A DNA stretch of 64,000 bases from Metaphire vulgaris. Lineage: Eukaryota > Annelida > Clitellata > Crassiclitellata > Megascolecidae. The notes under the pieces are model-generated. The model made no database searches. It worked only from the letters and a program-made list of their open reading frames with translations, and was not told the DNA's origin. Positions 1 to 12,057 of the stretch are shown here, piece by piece (position 1 is the first letter of the stretch; every line of letters starts with the position of its first letter). Location: contig CM030848.1 of NCBI GenBank assembly GCA_018105865.1, forward strand, positions 6,614,301 to 6,678,300, in the 5' to 3' direction. Position numbers and translations under genes: made by a program.

Positions 1-270
1 GTCTTCATCCCCTCTTCCTCTCATTCTGCCATAACTTATAACTATAAGATAATAATATTGTTAGACGTGTGTTTGTGCGTGTGCCTGTGTGTGAGTGTAC
101 GTCTCAATTAGGTCATTGATTACATTGATGTATGTTACGGTTTTGCTATTATCCTTTAATAGAATCATTTATTCGGGAAATCATTTGCATGAAGTTTGTT
201 CTAAAAAAGACATAATTTAGACGCCAGATGATATTATGTGAGTATTGTGTTTGTTTATAGACGCGTTCGC

Positions 271-565
271 CAGTGGCGGTTCCACCGTGTTGATGAATGG
301 GGATGCATCCCCCACCGGAGTTCCGGATTACCTGTTTTCGCTTGTCAACCTACTCTTCCGGTGAGTTTTTAAAAATGTAGTGAAAAATACTGAGAATGAC
401 CTGCTTGTCGGCCTTTTTGCAAGGTTTGTTAACATTTAGTGGGCAAAACACTAAAAATGACCTTTTTCTATCTTTTCTTTTGTTTTTTTTTCTTTTTCAC
501 GTTGCATCCCCTCCAACTTCCTATACATTTTCAACCCCCACCAAGAATTCCTGGAACCGCCACTG
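271..565. mobile_element. hAT-type MITE, CAGTGGCGG family
   Basis: Inverted termini CAGTGGCGGTTCCA and CAGTGGCGGTTCCAGG; imperfect 8-bp target repeats GCGTTCGC (263-270) and GCGTCCTC (566-573). Interior contains GCTTGTCAACC and a 'GGGGATGCATCCCCCACC' block shared with 2362-2718. Confidence 0.7.
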
Positions 566-593
566 GCGTCCTCATCAAAGACGATGGGCGTCT

Positions 594-595
594 AT

Positions 596-627
<32 letters not shown>

Positions 628-628
628 G
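594..628 (+). repeat. (TG)n microsatellite
   Basis: Nearly pure TG dinucleotides; it continues at 842-857 beyond the inserted MITE 629-844. Confidence 0.9.
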
Positions 629-844
629 CAGGCCCGCCGAGAGAAATTCCGGGCCCCTGTGCAGATAAAAATTTCTTGACGACGTTTTTTTGCTTATCAA
701 CCTTTTCACGCCCCCCTTTTCCTTGCCGGGCCCCTCTCCTTTAGTGTTATTATCCATATTATTTTTAATTATACGTATTCATCATGGGCCCGGGCCCCCA
801 GACTGCCGGGCCCCTGTGCAGTTGCCTCCCTCTCGGCGGCCCTG
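629..844. mobile_element. hAT-type MITE, CAGGGCCGCCGAGAG family, in a TG microsatellite
   Basis: Termini CAGGCCCGCCGAGAG and CAGGGCCGCCGAGAG. Both sides are TG repeat, so the 8-bp duplication is compatible but not informative. Interior has the GCTTATCAACCTTTTC motif of the group. Confidence 0.6.
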
Positions 845-1163
845 TGTGTGTGTGTGTTTGGCTGCTCCTTTCTCAGCCAGGGCTTGCCACCGACTATGGC
901 GGAGTTACTGTTTATCATTGGTATTTAGTCTTCCCTGAAGAGACTTAATTGTGGTGTAGTTTTATTGAACCCGTCACCGTCTGGTTCTTATATTAATAGG
1001 AGACTGCGGCATCTGCATAAATTTGTAAATAGCCATGTTGAAATTTCTGCCAATAATGAACAGTCATGGGCACTAGTTAACTAAAAAAGTTATAACTATT
1101 AGTTTAACTGGAAAAATTTAGTTGAAGCAATAGTTTAACTACTTCTTTCTTAACTAGTTACAG

Positions 1164-2143
1164 CAGTGTTTCTCAAACTGTGTGCCGCGGCACACTAGTG
1201 GTTTTCACACAGGCTTACTTAGCCTCCTAAACCACTTAAAATCACATTATTATTATTATTATTATTATTATTAGTGTGCCGCGCGAGATTATCAGGTGTG
1301 CCGTGGGATTTGTTGGAAATTTTATTAAATTAAAAATGTCAATGTTTTAAATGCCTCAGATCAATGACTGTGCTTCAACACTCTATCCTGTACGCATAGC
1401 CAGTGAGGGCCGTAGCCCGTAGCGTCACCGACGAGTCTGATGAATCTAGAGTCTTGATAATTCGCCTCTGGGACCTGGGAGGACGGGAAGTGCACCATCG
1501 CATACCAAACCCCTTGGTATACGAGACGATGCTGGTGTGGGGAGGGGTTGTGAATTCGCAGTTATGACTACGTGGGACCAAGTATGCCTAAGCCATTAAG
1601 ATACAAACCCTGACCGGTGTCTGGTTTCTGGCACTTAAGGGGGTCATATCTGCAGAGGGCTGTGTACCGACAGAGAGGACTTGCAGTCTGTTCTGAACCA
1701 AGCTGTTCAAGTTGTCAACTTCATAAAATCCTGACCACTTAAATCTTGACCTTCTTTCACAGCTCTGAGAAGCAATGGATTCCGAATATACATGCCTATT
1801 ATATCATACTGATGTTCGCTGGCTTTCACAAGCGAAGGCAGTGTTTAATCTAGACTCCTGGACTCCGGGGGGACTGAAAAAGCCGGGGGGTGGGGAAACT
1901 GACAAAGCCGGGGGCAATTCTGCTAGGGGCCGCTGTTAGTCCATGTAGTATTCCAAAATTTTCGGGGAATTTGAAATTTCCGGGGGAAAGGCAATTCCCC
2001 CCGTAAACGGCCTAGATTAAACACTGAGCGAAGGCTTTGATGCCTTTCATCAGCAAAAAAATTGCGACGTCTTTTCTAGTGTGCCGCCGATGTTTTCGCG
2101 TATTTCTAGTGTACCGCAAGACGAAAAAGTTTGAGAAACACTG
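1164..2143. mobile_element. hAT-type element nested in 1061-2953
   Basis: Termini CAGTGTTTCTCAAACTGTG and CAGTGTTTCTCAAACTTTTT, with perfect 8-bp repeats AGTTACAG (1156-1163, 2144-2151). Contains an (ATT)n run at 1243-1273 and itself hosts 1839-2026. A related fragment is at about 53515-53690. Confidence 0.85.
1839..2026. mobile_element. hAT-type MITE, CAGTGTTTAATCTAG family, third nesting level
   Basis: Termini CAGTGTTTAATCTAGACTCC and CAGTGTTTAATCTAGGCC; perfect target repeats AGCGAAGG at 1831-1838 and 2027-2034. G-rich interior with 'AAAGCCGGGG' repeats. Same family at 3251, 9022 and 13348. Confidence 0.85.
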
Positions 2144-2361
2144 AGTTACAGCAATAGTTTAACTGCTTTTTAAAATAGTTACAACTAAAAGTTTAACTAC
2201 TTTTTTGCCAACTTTTTTATTATACGGTACTGCTTATTTCTTATTGCTTTTTGTACTGAAACATGAAAATGAACTACACTAGTCTTGCTGACATTGTTGT
2301 TGATCCTTCTAATAGTGAGTTAATCACATTAGTTGACGCAATAACTGTCTGCATAAGTCTT

Positions 2362-2718
2362 CAGGGGCAGTTGCACATTGGGGATGACTGAGGATGCATC
2401 CCCCACCAGCCCACCACACCAGCCCACCAAAATTGCGTGTGGCTTTGATGAATTTAAGAGAAAATTTGTTGGTATTTATTTCTTGATAGTACTTTAGTCT
2501 AATAGTATACTTACTGACTAACTATAGTTTGGTTTTGCACTATGACTTTGTACAACCAGACTAAAATGCTTTTATACATTGTCAATTCTGAGCATTATAT
2601 TTCATAAATCAAATCTACAGATTTCTTCTAAACCATTTACATTTAATTCCTTTGACAATTGGCGGGATTTCTTAGAAATTCACTGCATCCCCACCAAGAG
2701 TTCTTGGAGCCGCCACTG
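2362..2718. mobile_element. hAT-type MITE nested in 1061-2953 (decayed left end)
   Basis: Right terminus read inward CAGTGGCGGCTCCAAG; left end CAGGGGCAGTTGC is diverged. Target repeats TAAGTCTT (2354-2361) and CAAGTATT (2719-2726) match at 6 of 8. Interior shares GGATGCATCCCCCACC with 271-565. Confidence 0.55.
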
Positions 2719-3012
2719 CAAGTATTCATAGATTACGGCGATTTCTTTGTATTAAATTGAAAGGAGTCGAATAATAAAATATTTACAAAAAAGTTGCAAA
2801 ATAGTTGGAAATAGTTTAACTACTTTAAAAAAGTTTAGTTTAACTTTTTCTTGAAAATTTTAACTATTAGTTAAAATAATAGTTTAACTACAAATATTTA
2901 GTTGAAAAAAAGTTTAGTTTAACTACTTTTTTTCCAACTAGTGCCCATCACTGGTAATGAACATAATCAAATAGGTAACTAAAGGCGAGACGGCGATGGT
3001 GCATAGGTCTAC

Positions 3013-3556
3013 GGGGGCCGTCCATAAGGTACGTCACGCTCGAGCGGGAGAGTCTAAGAAAGAGAGACAGTTTGTCACAGGGGAGGGGTAAAGACCAGAG
3101 CGACGTCACACTTTCGCTACATAAAATCTGAAATATGCGATTATATGTTACTTTCTTTTCCAAATGTGTGTAGTCTAGCAGAAGATGTCACTGGTTCATA
3201 GTAATTATATAATGACGTAGTTTAAGGAGGACGTTTTTGGGGGGGCCGAGCAGTGTTTATTCTAGGCCTTCTCTGAGGGGAGATTTTCCCGAAAGTTTTA
3301 AAATTCCCCCTTCCCAATTTTTTATATGTTGGCTGGGGGAATGGAAATTTTCCCCCAAAAGTGTGGATACTCAGATCTTGCCCCCCCAATCGTTTCAAAA
3401 TCACCCCAATGTCAAGATGGCTAGAATAGACACTGGGTCCGAGATTTGTGACGTATTTTATGGGAGGTCGGAGATTTGTGACGGGTCGTGACAAGTGACA
3501 AGGGAGAGGGGATCAAAAACTGTCAAAAATAGTGTGACGTACTTTATGGATGACCA
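3013..3556. mobile_element. TIR element, CCGTCCATAA-ACGTCAC family, hosting a hAT MITE
   Basis: Left CCGTCCATAAGGTACGTCAC, right (inverted) CATCCATAAAGTACGTCACA. Subterminal 'TGTCACAGGGGAGGGG'-like blocks are on both sides. Superfamily unclear and no clear target repeat. Related copies at 20706-21272 and 46614-46970. Confidence 0.55.
3251..3435. mobile_element. hAT-type MITE, CAGTGTTTAATCTAG family
   Basis: Termini CAGTGTTTATTCTAGGCC and CAGTGTCTATTCTAGCC; target repeats GGGCCGAG (3243-3250) and GGTCCGAG (3436-3443). Nested in the 3013-3556 element. Confidence 0.8.
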
Positions 3557-3779
3557 CACACTTGTCTCTATAACTTACATATAGTCGGTAGAAATAACTA
3601 AAAATATCTTTTCCCAATTTTTGCTTGGTATAAAATCTGTTGACGTTGTACCTCTCTTTCTTCGTTGTTCACTTTTTTGCTAATGAAATTCGCGTGTGTT
3701 TCGATGGTTCAATCAATTAATCAACTAATTTTTATGGCGCCACTATCTTAATGCTTAAGACAGCAGTGGCCTTTGACGC

Positions 3780-3959
3780 CAGTGGCGGCTCCACAGGGGC
3801 AGGGGGCCCGTGCCCCTATTGAGTGTCTGGCCCCCCAGTAACCCCCCTGTTGGGACCCTATACTTAATACTACATACCTAACAACAAATGGTTGCCCCCA
3901 TGATTAGAAGTTGCCACCCCCAACGGCCCCCCGCTTGCCAAATCCTGGAACCGCCACTG
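3780..3959. mobile_element. hAT-type MITE, CAGTGGCGG family, perfect target repeat
   Basis: Termini CAGTGGCGGCTCCAC and CAGTGGCGGTTCCAGG; perfect 8-bp repeats TTTGACGC at 3772-3779 and 3960-3967. The interior is the same element as 13758-13951 in opposite orientation (shared AACAAATGGTTG, TGATTAGAAGTTGCC). Confidence 0.88.
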
Positions 3960-4229
3960 TTTGACGCGCCAACCAAAGCGGAATTAGAACCATGGATTTG
4001 ACCCAGCGAGCATTAGTGAGCGTCTTAGATAATCATGGCGTGACCTCGATTCGCTAATCCAACGACGCTGCTGCTGCTGCTGCTGCTGTATACATTGAGC
4101 ATTGAAAAGCACAGCGATTTTCCATTATGGCTGAATGTAAAGAGAGTCAATCCATTCTTCCATTCTTCCATAGATTTTCATTACTCATTCCTTTTGTTCA
4201 CAAACCTATCCATCTATTTAACGGTTTCG

Positions 4230-4434
4230 ACGATCTCTCCTCCCTCTCTCCCTCTCTGTATCTCCCTATCTCTCTGTCTGCCTATCTCCTCTCTCCTCCT
4301 CCCTCCTCCTCCCTCCCTCCCTCTCTCCCTCCCTTCTCTTTCTTTTTCTTTTTCTCTTTTTCTTCCTCTTTCGTTTTCTTTTTCTCTTCCTCTTTGTCTT
4401 TGTCTTTGTCTTTTTCTCTTCCTCTTCCTCTTTC

Positions 4435-4508
<74 letters not shown>
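4230..4508 (+). repeat. Polypyrimidine tract ending in a (TC)n microsatellite
   Basis: About 280 nt almost wholly C and T on +, the last 70 being pure TC. Preceded by a (CTG)n run at about 4068-4088. Open frames here are artefacts of the repeat. Confidence 0.92.
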
Positions 4509-4509
<1 letters not shown>

Positions 4510-5160
4510 TTCGCTCAATCCATCCGATCCGACCACCGACGAAGCGTCCTTAATCCAGTAATATCTCGTCTTCCGCTGCTAAGCGACCGATCATTCCATG
4601 TCAAATGCTGCTGCCGCTGCCGCTGTCCTGCCCCTTCTCTCCCTCCCCTCCCTCCGCTCCTCCTCGGCGTCCATCCAATCAATTCAGCCAGTGAATCCAT
4701 TCAGCGCTCGTCCATTCATCGTACGACGAGACGAATCTCAGCCACCGTCGTTGCTTAATGGCATCCTCGGTCACCGTCTCCGCCTCGGTTGACGTCTTCC
4801 CGGTAAACAGCGTCTACCTACACACGCGCACACACACACCCTCGACCACCGCCGCCTCTCCTTAGAACCGGAGAACCAGAAGAGTCGTCGTCGTCATCAT
4901 CATCCTCTCCATCCAGCAATTCTCCACTCGAACCGCGCTTCGTTTTTCACGACTTCCGGTCCTGCGCAAACGCCTCGCCGTTCGTCACTTCCGTTTCCGT
5001 TTAAACAAAGCCCGATCGGAGGAATAGCCTCCGTGGAAAACTGACAGTCGGAACGGAAGGGAAGACGGAAGGAAGAAAGGACGGACGGAGGGAAAGAGAC
5101 GGCGCCGGTGACAGCAAAGAAAAACATTGACTCAAAATGGCGCCTCACGTGACTAAGGAG
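4510..5160. promoter_or_regulatory. CpG-rich low-repeat region, possible promoter/CpG island
   Basis: CpG dinucleotides are far denser than in the surroundings (for example CGATCCGACCACCGACG, CCGCTGCTAAGCGACCGATC). No transposon is recognised, and a CACGTGAC E-box lies at about 5146-5153. Open frames on both strands have no recognisable product. A promoter is a guess from composition. Confidence 0.35.
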
Positions 5161-5292
5161 ACAACAGTGACACCGCTGCCCCTACCTAGGGACAGACTCC
5201 AGCATTATTGTCATTAGTCCTTGAAAACTTTATCGAGGACTGCAGGTACTTCGGGTGATGTAAGCTCCCAAATATAAATAAAAAATATGTGT

Positions 5293-5430
<138 letters not shown>

Positions 5431-5744
5431 CATTAGGATTCTCATACGAGGTTTCATTTGTATATGACTATATGTGATCAACTGGAACTTAACTTGGTGT
5501 AAATAAGCGTATTCTGTGTTTATTTCACCTAGACGAACACGTGTATTGCGTGTTTTATTTCTTTACGTTTTTTTCTATTTAGTACTTCCATTTTTGTAAA
5601 AATACCATAGTTACAAGATACCATCTATGACCACATACTGTAGTGCAATGGATATTAACTATTTTGTCCGGTTGGCCACTAAAATTCGGCTATAGCCATT
5701 TCAAGTATAGATTAAGCGCATGGGAATAAGGAATACGGTACCAG

Positions 5745-5795
5745 CTTTCGAAAGCGCTATAGATATTCACGAGATTTTACTTACTTATCTAAATG
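5745..5795 (+). repeat. LINE-type 3' tail ending in ACTTACTTA
   Basis: GAAAGCGCTATAGATATTCA then CGAGATTTTACTTACTTA. The counterpart at 46218-46264 reads GAAAGCGCTATACGAGTTAA then CGAGATTTTACTTAC repeats. Likely the 3' end of a CR1-like family with a short tandem tail. Confidence 0.5.
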
Positions 5796-5999
5796 CATTA
5801 TGAGGCGCTCTATTTGTCCAGGAACCTATCCCCACGCAGAGTTGGTCTTTCGCTGAAACAAACAAAGACACAGACGATGAACGACTCTCATCGACGGACT
5901 TCTGACGTCCTCATCGACACATTCAACGTCACTCGATTGGCAGACGACGACAAGACAAGCGGCCTCTGGCGGCGTCCAATTGTATGTCCTCACAACACC

Positions 6000-6335
<336 letters not shown>

Positions 6336-6339
6336 AGGT

Positions 6340-7637
6340 CTGAGCAAGATTTTCAGAATAGGCGGGTGTGAACATGGCCCGTATCTCGTTAAGACGAAAG
6401 CAAACGAGGTGACCCCCATCCGCCTCTTTTCATCGCTACCGTTAAAGTATTCAACGAATCGCTAACGGAACCAAATCGTCCATTAATTTCGCAAAAAGTA
6501 TTGACAGCGTAGTAGCGACCAGCGCCGGAAGTCTTCGTTCGCGCAGACAAACAGGGCAGAAGCTCTTGCTTACGTCCATCATATCTGAAACCGTTTCCTG
6601 ATTGATATGAATTCCTGATATGAAACCGAAAATCATAAGATTAAGATAACAGTTAACTCCTTTGAGAATTGTTGTGCAATTGTCCAGTTTTTAGCAAGAA
6701 TAATGAAGCAAAGCAGGATACGGTGTGCAATGATCGTGATTATTAGAAATATGGGTGCTTTAAACAAGTAGATTAGTATTAAACAGTTCGTTGTTCAATT
6801 CTTATAAATGTATCGGAATTTAGCTGATTAGAACTTTAAATCTTCGAAGCTGTAAAGTCATGGCGAAGTTCTTAGAACATTTTGTTCATTACTACATTCG
6901 AGAGCAGATGAGCGTAAAGTCGGTGTCTATAAAACGACTGAGGTTCTTCACTGAGCACGACCTAAGGCAAGAACTCCAAGAAATCTGATTAATTATAAGT
7001 ATCACGTAAGAAAGAAGTATGAAGAAATTACATCTTGAATGACACTTTAGAAATAGATATATAAAAAATAGGCCGAATTTTTACTGTATTGGGGACGTCG
7101 TTACCACCTAACAATTCAATTCTTTCGTTTTCAAGTCCTTTTGACGAATCTTATTCAGAGAGTCGTGTCTGTGCGAAATTTTGTCGTTATCTGTTACTTT
7201 AACATTGTGATATAGCAATCACATTGGTGCTGTATGCCGATGTGACAACTACCACATTCATGATTTCCTTAGACTAATCCACCTCGTTCCATCTAACATA
7301 TTCATTCCACTTGCCACTGGCAATGTGCCCCCTCTGAGCTGCGTGGGTGTGCGCGCGCACAGGTCGCAAAGCAAGCGCACAGAGGAAAACGTGGAGCGCA
7401 CAAATTTTTGAATTTTTTCCCATTGCTTTCATATCATAGACATACTTACTTATAAAGATTCACGCTTTGTTGTGAACGGCTCCATACAATTGCTAACTTC
7501 TGGCCTAGACTATGACCTAAAGGTCTTTTTATTTAATGATTTGTGCAAAGCACGCGGTTCCAAATATCGATAAATTTAAAAGAACAGAAAGTCAGCAATA
7601 GAAATGTCTTAAAGTAGACATTTGAAATCATTGACGT
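6340..7637. other. No gene recognised
   Basis: Mixed unique sequence without long open frames. The first 125 nt after the CT tract stay open on + (GLSKIFRIGG, then EVTPIRLFSSLP) behind a good acceptor-like CTCCTCCAG, but nothing upstream supports an exon. Confidence 0.4.
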
Positions 7638-7639
7638 AA

Positions 7640-7750
7640 ACGTGGAAGAAAACGTGGGGAGCCGAGCCCTGCGCCTCCCCCATTCACTGTTGTAGCCTCT
7701 CAAAAATCGGAGACTTGCGCCTAGAAACCTAATAGAAGTTAACGCTTATG
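7640..7750 (+). repeat. Dispersed repeat, GCGCCTAGAAACCTAATAG family
   Basis: Contains GCGCCTAGAAACCTAATAGA then AGTTAACGC. Similar words occur at 19990-20105 on + (AGCCTAGCGACCTCATAGAC, GTTTACGC) and on the minus strand around 8960-9240, where the 9022 MITE interrupts it. Nature unknown. Confidence 0.45.
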
Positions 7751-7937
7751 TTTGAAATTAAAACGAACAGCGACTTAATTTAAAAGTTCGTGGTTGTACT
7801 TGATTGTGAACAGTTTCAAGATCTAGCAAATCGAATGGATCGATATAGGAATAACATATCTGACATTCAGCGCAAACAGTGAACCGCAATTTAGCTTAAT
7901 GAATATGTTGAAGAACAAGAGAAGATATTAATTAGAT

Positions 7938-8735
7938 CAGGGTTTCCCAAACATTTTGGAACTGCGACCCACTTCAGCGGTTTTGTAACGTGTCGCGACC
8001 TTCATATTAGCATTATTTTTTTAAAATGCATTACGCCATCTGGCGAGCGTTGGTTGAAATGAATCTTCTGAGTTTTGAACAAATGACAAAACAAAAGCTC
8101 TGATTCAATTCAAATGAAAAATGTGGCAAATATCTTAAGCAGAATTATTCATATTTTTACCGAATAAGACAAAATGAAAGAAATAGATTGAAATTTTTTT
8201 GAAAATTATCTTTTCAAAACTTTGCCAGGAACATACCTTTGTTACGCGTCTTAAAAATCCTATGAGTATGGCAAACTCGCTCAACTGTTAGGTCAGATAA
8301 TAGATCTCCATTCTTCTGATTTAGAGAGTTTCTCTGTTGTTATTGGAGTTTCAGAGCAAAATGGTAGGAATACGCTTTCCTTGCGTTATTGGGAGATAAG
8401 GTTAATTTTAAAAAGTGCTATAGGCCAGGGTTTTCCTAACTTTTTGGAACTGTGCAATTCACGTCAGCGGCTTTGTAACGTGCCGTGACCCTGCAAACTT
8501 ATTGTTGGCTAAAATTGCATACAAGTTTGATAAAACGCTAATCATTTCGACACGAGCCGTGTATGGACTATGGAGGATTGCAGGCTTTAAAATGTCTTAA
8601 AATCTAAAGCCTACTTGCAACTTTCAAGGCTTGTGACATTGTGGTATTGGTTACTTGAAAGTCACTTGAATCTAATCTCGCGCTAGCCCGCGACCCATTA
8701 GTCTGAGCCCTGCGACCCACTTTTGGGAAACACTG
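7938..8735. mobile_element. hAT-type element, CAGGGTTTCCCAAAC family, copy 1
   Basis: Termini CAGGGTTTCCCAAACATTTT and CAGTGTTTCCCAAAAGTGGG; target repeats AATTAGAT (7930-7937) and AATTAGAA (8736-8743). A second left-end-like segment lies inside at about 8427. No transposase. It is the uninterrupted paralogue of 16060-17442. Confidence 0.82.
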
Positions 8736-9021
8736 AATTAGAAGAATACCATCTAGACATGATGATGCGCATTAAGAGTCATCTTCTTGGAGGAAGCGTG
8801 GCTGACCTGGATCGATTGGGCACATAGTAAGGATCGAAAAGAAACTCTAATGACATGAAAATCAAAATCCCTTTACAAATTTGTATTGCTTGATTTGTGA
8901 TGCTTGATGCTTTAAAACCGATGAATGTCTTATGTTGTTAAACGGCATGCGTAATCTTAGTTGTAAACTTCTATTAGGCCTCTAGGCTCGAGCCCCACTT
9001 TTGGAAGGCTACCATAGGAAG

Positions 9022-9188
9022 CAGTGTTTAATCTAGACTCCTGGACTCCGGGGAAAACTGACAAAGCCGGGGAAAACTGAAAAAGCCGAGGGGATTTTGC
9101 TAGGGAGCTGCTGTTAGTCCATGTAGTAAGCCAAAATTTCCTGGGGGAATTTGAAATTTCCGGGGGAAACGTCCTAGACTAAACACTG
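9022..9188. mobile_element. hAT-type MITE, CAGTGTTTAATCTAG family
   Basis: Termini CAGTGTTTAATCTAGACTCC and CAGTGTTTAGTCTAGGAC; perfect repeats ATAGGAAG at 9014-9021 and 9189-9196. Interior has 'CTGACAAAGCCGGGG' repeats. Confidence 0.87.
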
Positions 9189-9459
9189 ATAGGAAGGGGG
9201 AAGGTATATGGCTTACGCCCCCACCACTTTTTCATCCAAGTTAACGTCAATGCAGGTGTTTATAATCTAAACTGGTAGGAAAACTGTAAAAGTGGATCAT
9301 TGACCAATAACAGTGTTCTGAGACGTATTAACTTGTTAGCAAATAAGTAATGTTGATTACGGACAAATTCTGGGCGCGCACAAAAGTTGACTTTCCGCGT
9401 AAAATTTGTACACAAGAAATTTCAGGCACACGCACACACTACAAAAAAATTAGAGGAAA

Positions 9460-9882
9460 CATTGCTTGCAAGTGCTCTGGCATCTAGTCGCTTAGACTAT
9501 TGAAACCCTCTGCACGCAGGAATCTCCGATCTCGAAGCCCTCCCTTCAGCGCCTTCAAAGGATACAGACCTCTGGTTCGTGTCATCTCTAAAGAGCCTAA
9601 ATATACGACCACAACGCGTCTGTACTTAAATCACTTCTAGCAGACAACGAAACTATTTTAAAACCCGCTTGTTAGTCCACAGAGTGTCGCATCCGAAGCA
9701 GCCATCGTATCTCCATTCCTTGCTTACTGTACAGGACCATTAGCACTCCACCTCATTGTCTGATGCACTAACTCCCCAGATACGGCACGCATGCATCACT
9801 CTGGGCATGCACGCCTTTACCGGTGCTGGGCCTACACTGTGGAAGTCACTTCTGGCACTGGTCCGTTATGATACGGTTACAT
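9460..9882 (+). mobile_element. CR1-like LINE fragment
   Basis: The + strand translation gives ALASSRLDY, NPLHAGISDLEALPSAPSK and HAFTGAGPTLWKSL, matching the C-terminal part of CR1/L2-type reverse transcriptase with stops. The right side is cut by the hAT element that starts at 9883. Confidence 0.65.
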
Positions 9883-10214
9883 CGGCGGTTCTCAAACTTT
9901 TAAGGATTTATTGCGTGGTGGTGGTCTCTTAGAAATGTCTGCGATGACTTGCGGACCTTATACAATTTGAATTTTAAATTAACTGTAATTAACACATCGG
10001 ATACATATTTTGCCAATCAATTATTTAATCAGAAAAATTGCAAATCTTAGTCATCAAGCTTGAATTCAAATGGAATCAGCATTCTTAGAGCCATCAGTGT
10101 GTTTTGTGTTCTGAGATGTTGGTGCGATATCTTGAGAAAGTAATCCATTTACGATCCCCCTGAAACCGCTTGGCGGTCCCCTGTGGGATGCGGATCCCAG
10201 TTTGAGAACCACTG
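9883..10214. mobile_element. hAT-type MITE, CAGTGGTTCTCAAAC family, copy 1
   Basis: Right terminus CAGTGGTTCTCAAACTGGGA; left end CGGCGGTTCTCAAACTTTTA. Target repeats GGTTACAT (9875-9882) and GGTTAGAT (10215-10222). Same family as 42705-43053. Confidence 0.78.
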
Positions 10215-10540
10215 GGTTAGATGAATGAGTAGAAACGAAGCGGCTTCTAGACAGGTCGTGGAGTAATCCGGTCAGGATAAACGCTAAGAACGATGTTTTG
10301 TGGTGTATCGGGAGGAGGGGTGGAGGCGATACGGAGGGGCCAGAGGAGTCGTATTAAGGGCAGCGTCTCATCGGCAAAAGATGAACGCGTCGTGTCGTAA
10401 CGACCGATAACGTCGGGTTATAACCGGGGGTCGAGACGAACGACAACGGCGAAGACGCGTCGCTCATCAATCAACCGACCGCTTCTGTCCGTCTTTCTAC
10501 ACGAGTAGCAGCAGTCTCCACCGCACCCCTCTCTGTCTCT

Positions 10541-10769
<229 letters not shown>

Positions 10770-11287
10770 ACACATGCGTCGTCTAATGCTGGAATGCGCA
10801 AATAGGTTTAATAGCTGGTAAGAGCCGGCGGTTGCGGTCGCTTGAAGCTCGTCTTTCTCTGTCGAGCAGGATTTGGCCTTTTAGTCTTACGACCCTCTTA
10901 GCCGCCGCCGCCGCCGCCACCACCACCACCGAAGCCGCCTGTCCGCCTCTAATTATGCGCATAAACTTCATGGGTTGACGGATGAAACGACCGCGGTGCG
11001 GGGAACGCAGTCACGAAAGGGATTAAGGCAAGATGGAGGATAAAGATAACTACGTATCTGGAAAGACATTCGTATGGATGCAAGAAGCGACATACAAGCG
11101 ACATAGTAGATGGGAGCATGGCTGTATGGAATAATCGGTGGTTGGCTGCTGGTTGACCTGCTGGATGGACGTAGGCTACGGATGTATAATGGATTGGACA
11201 GAAAGAAACGGTTTGTCGAGAAGATAGTTATGGTATGGACAGTGAACAGATGCATTCTAGTGGTTTAAGGGTGAAAACGTTGCCTTT

Positions 11288-11289
<2 letters not shown>

Positions 11290-11336
<47 letters not shown>
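11290..11336 (+). repeat. (GA)n microsatellite
   Basis: Pure GA run. Confidence 0.92.
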
Positions 11337-11338
<2 letters not shown>

Positions 11339-11515
11339 ATGATGAATATTTTCACCGATACTATATCTATATATTTATTATAATCCAAATAAACTCAACA
11401 CAATGACTATCCTAGATATAGAGCCTATATCAGCTCTATCAGCGCTAGTTTTTGAGATACGACCATATATCCAGACCTCTATATTTGAATAATGACTTTT
11501 GCTGTCGAAGAATTC

Positions 11516-12057
11516 CAGTGATGGGCACTAACTAATTTTTTTTAGTTAAACTTTAACTAAACTTTTTTGCAATCAAGCAGTTTAACTTTTTAAGTAACTA
11601 ACTTTTCACTGTAGCAGTTTAACTTTAACTGATAACTAATTAAAAGCAGTTTAACTTTTACCTTTAACTTTTTAACTTTGACATGAGCTACTGAGCTAGT
11701 AAAACTATGTTACAAGCTGCAACGAACACGATTTACGATTATAATTTTAAACAGCAGCTGTCACAATATCCACAAATTCACTGATCGGCATATTAAATGA
11801 GGTTGTTTCAACGTTACAATGTTTCATTCCTTGAGAATATACCGCAAAAACACAGACTGATCAAAGTTTTCATCTGACATAGAATCTGAATAACTCAAGT
11901 TTAACTAAAAAAAGTTAACTAAAAAAAATCAGTTTAACTAATGCCTTAACTAAACTTTTACCCAACTACTGGCAACCAGTTTAACTTTTGATGCAACTAA
12001 AAAAAAGTAGTTTAACTAAAAGTTAACTAATTTTTAGTTAACTTTTGCCCATCACTG
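11516..12057. mobile_element. hAT-type element, TTAACTAAAA-rich, perfect target repeat
   Basis: Termini CAGTGATGGGCACTAACTAA and CAGTGATGGGCAAAAGTTAA; perfect repeats AAGAATTC at 11508-11515 and 12058-12065. Subterminal arrays of AGTTTAACT/TTAACTAA, same family as 1061-2953 without its nested insertions. Confidence 0.87.

Larger units (their letters stand above)
1061..2953. mobile_element. hAT-type element (outer), TTAACTA-rich, hosting nested insertions
   Basis: Termini CAGTCATGGGCACTAGTTAA and CAGTGATGGGCACTAGTTGG; target repeats ATAATGAA (1053-1060) and GTAATGAA (2954-2961), one mismatch. Its own sequence is a set of 'AGTTTAACTA' subterminal repeats. Insertions at 1164-2143 and 2362-2718 make up most of its length. 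No transposase. Confidence 0.75.

Noticed and set aside
4095..4561. Long open frames over CT/GA repeats (also 5230-5481, 5793-6465)
   Set aside because: Translations are Ser-Leu, Arg-Glu or Tyr-Ile repeats from microsatellites; no start context or domain.
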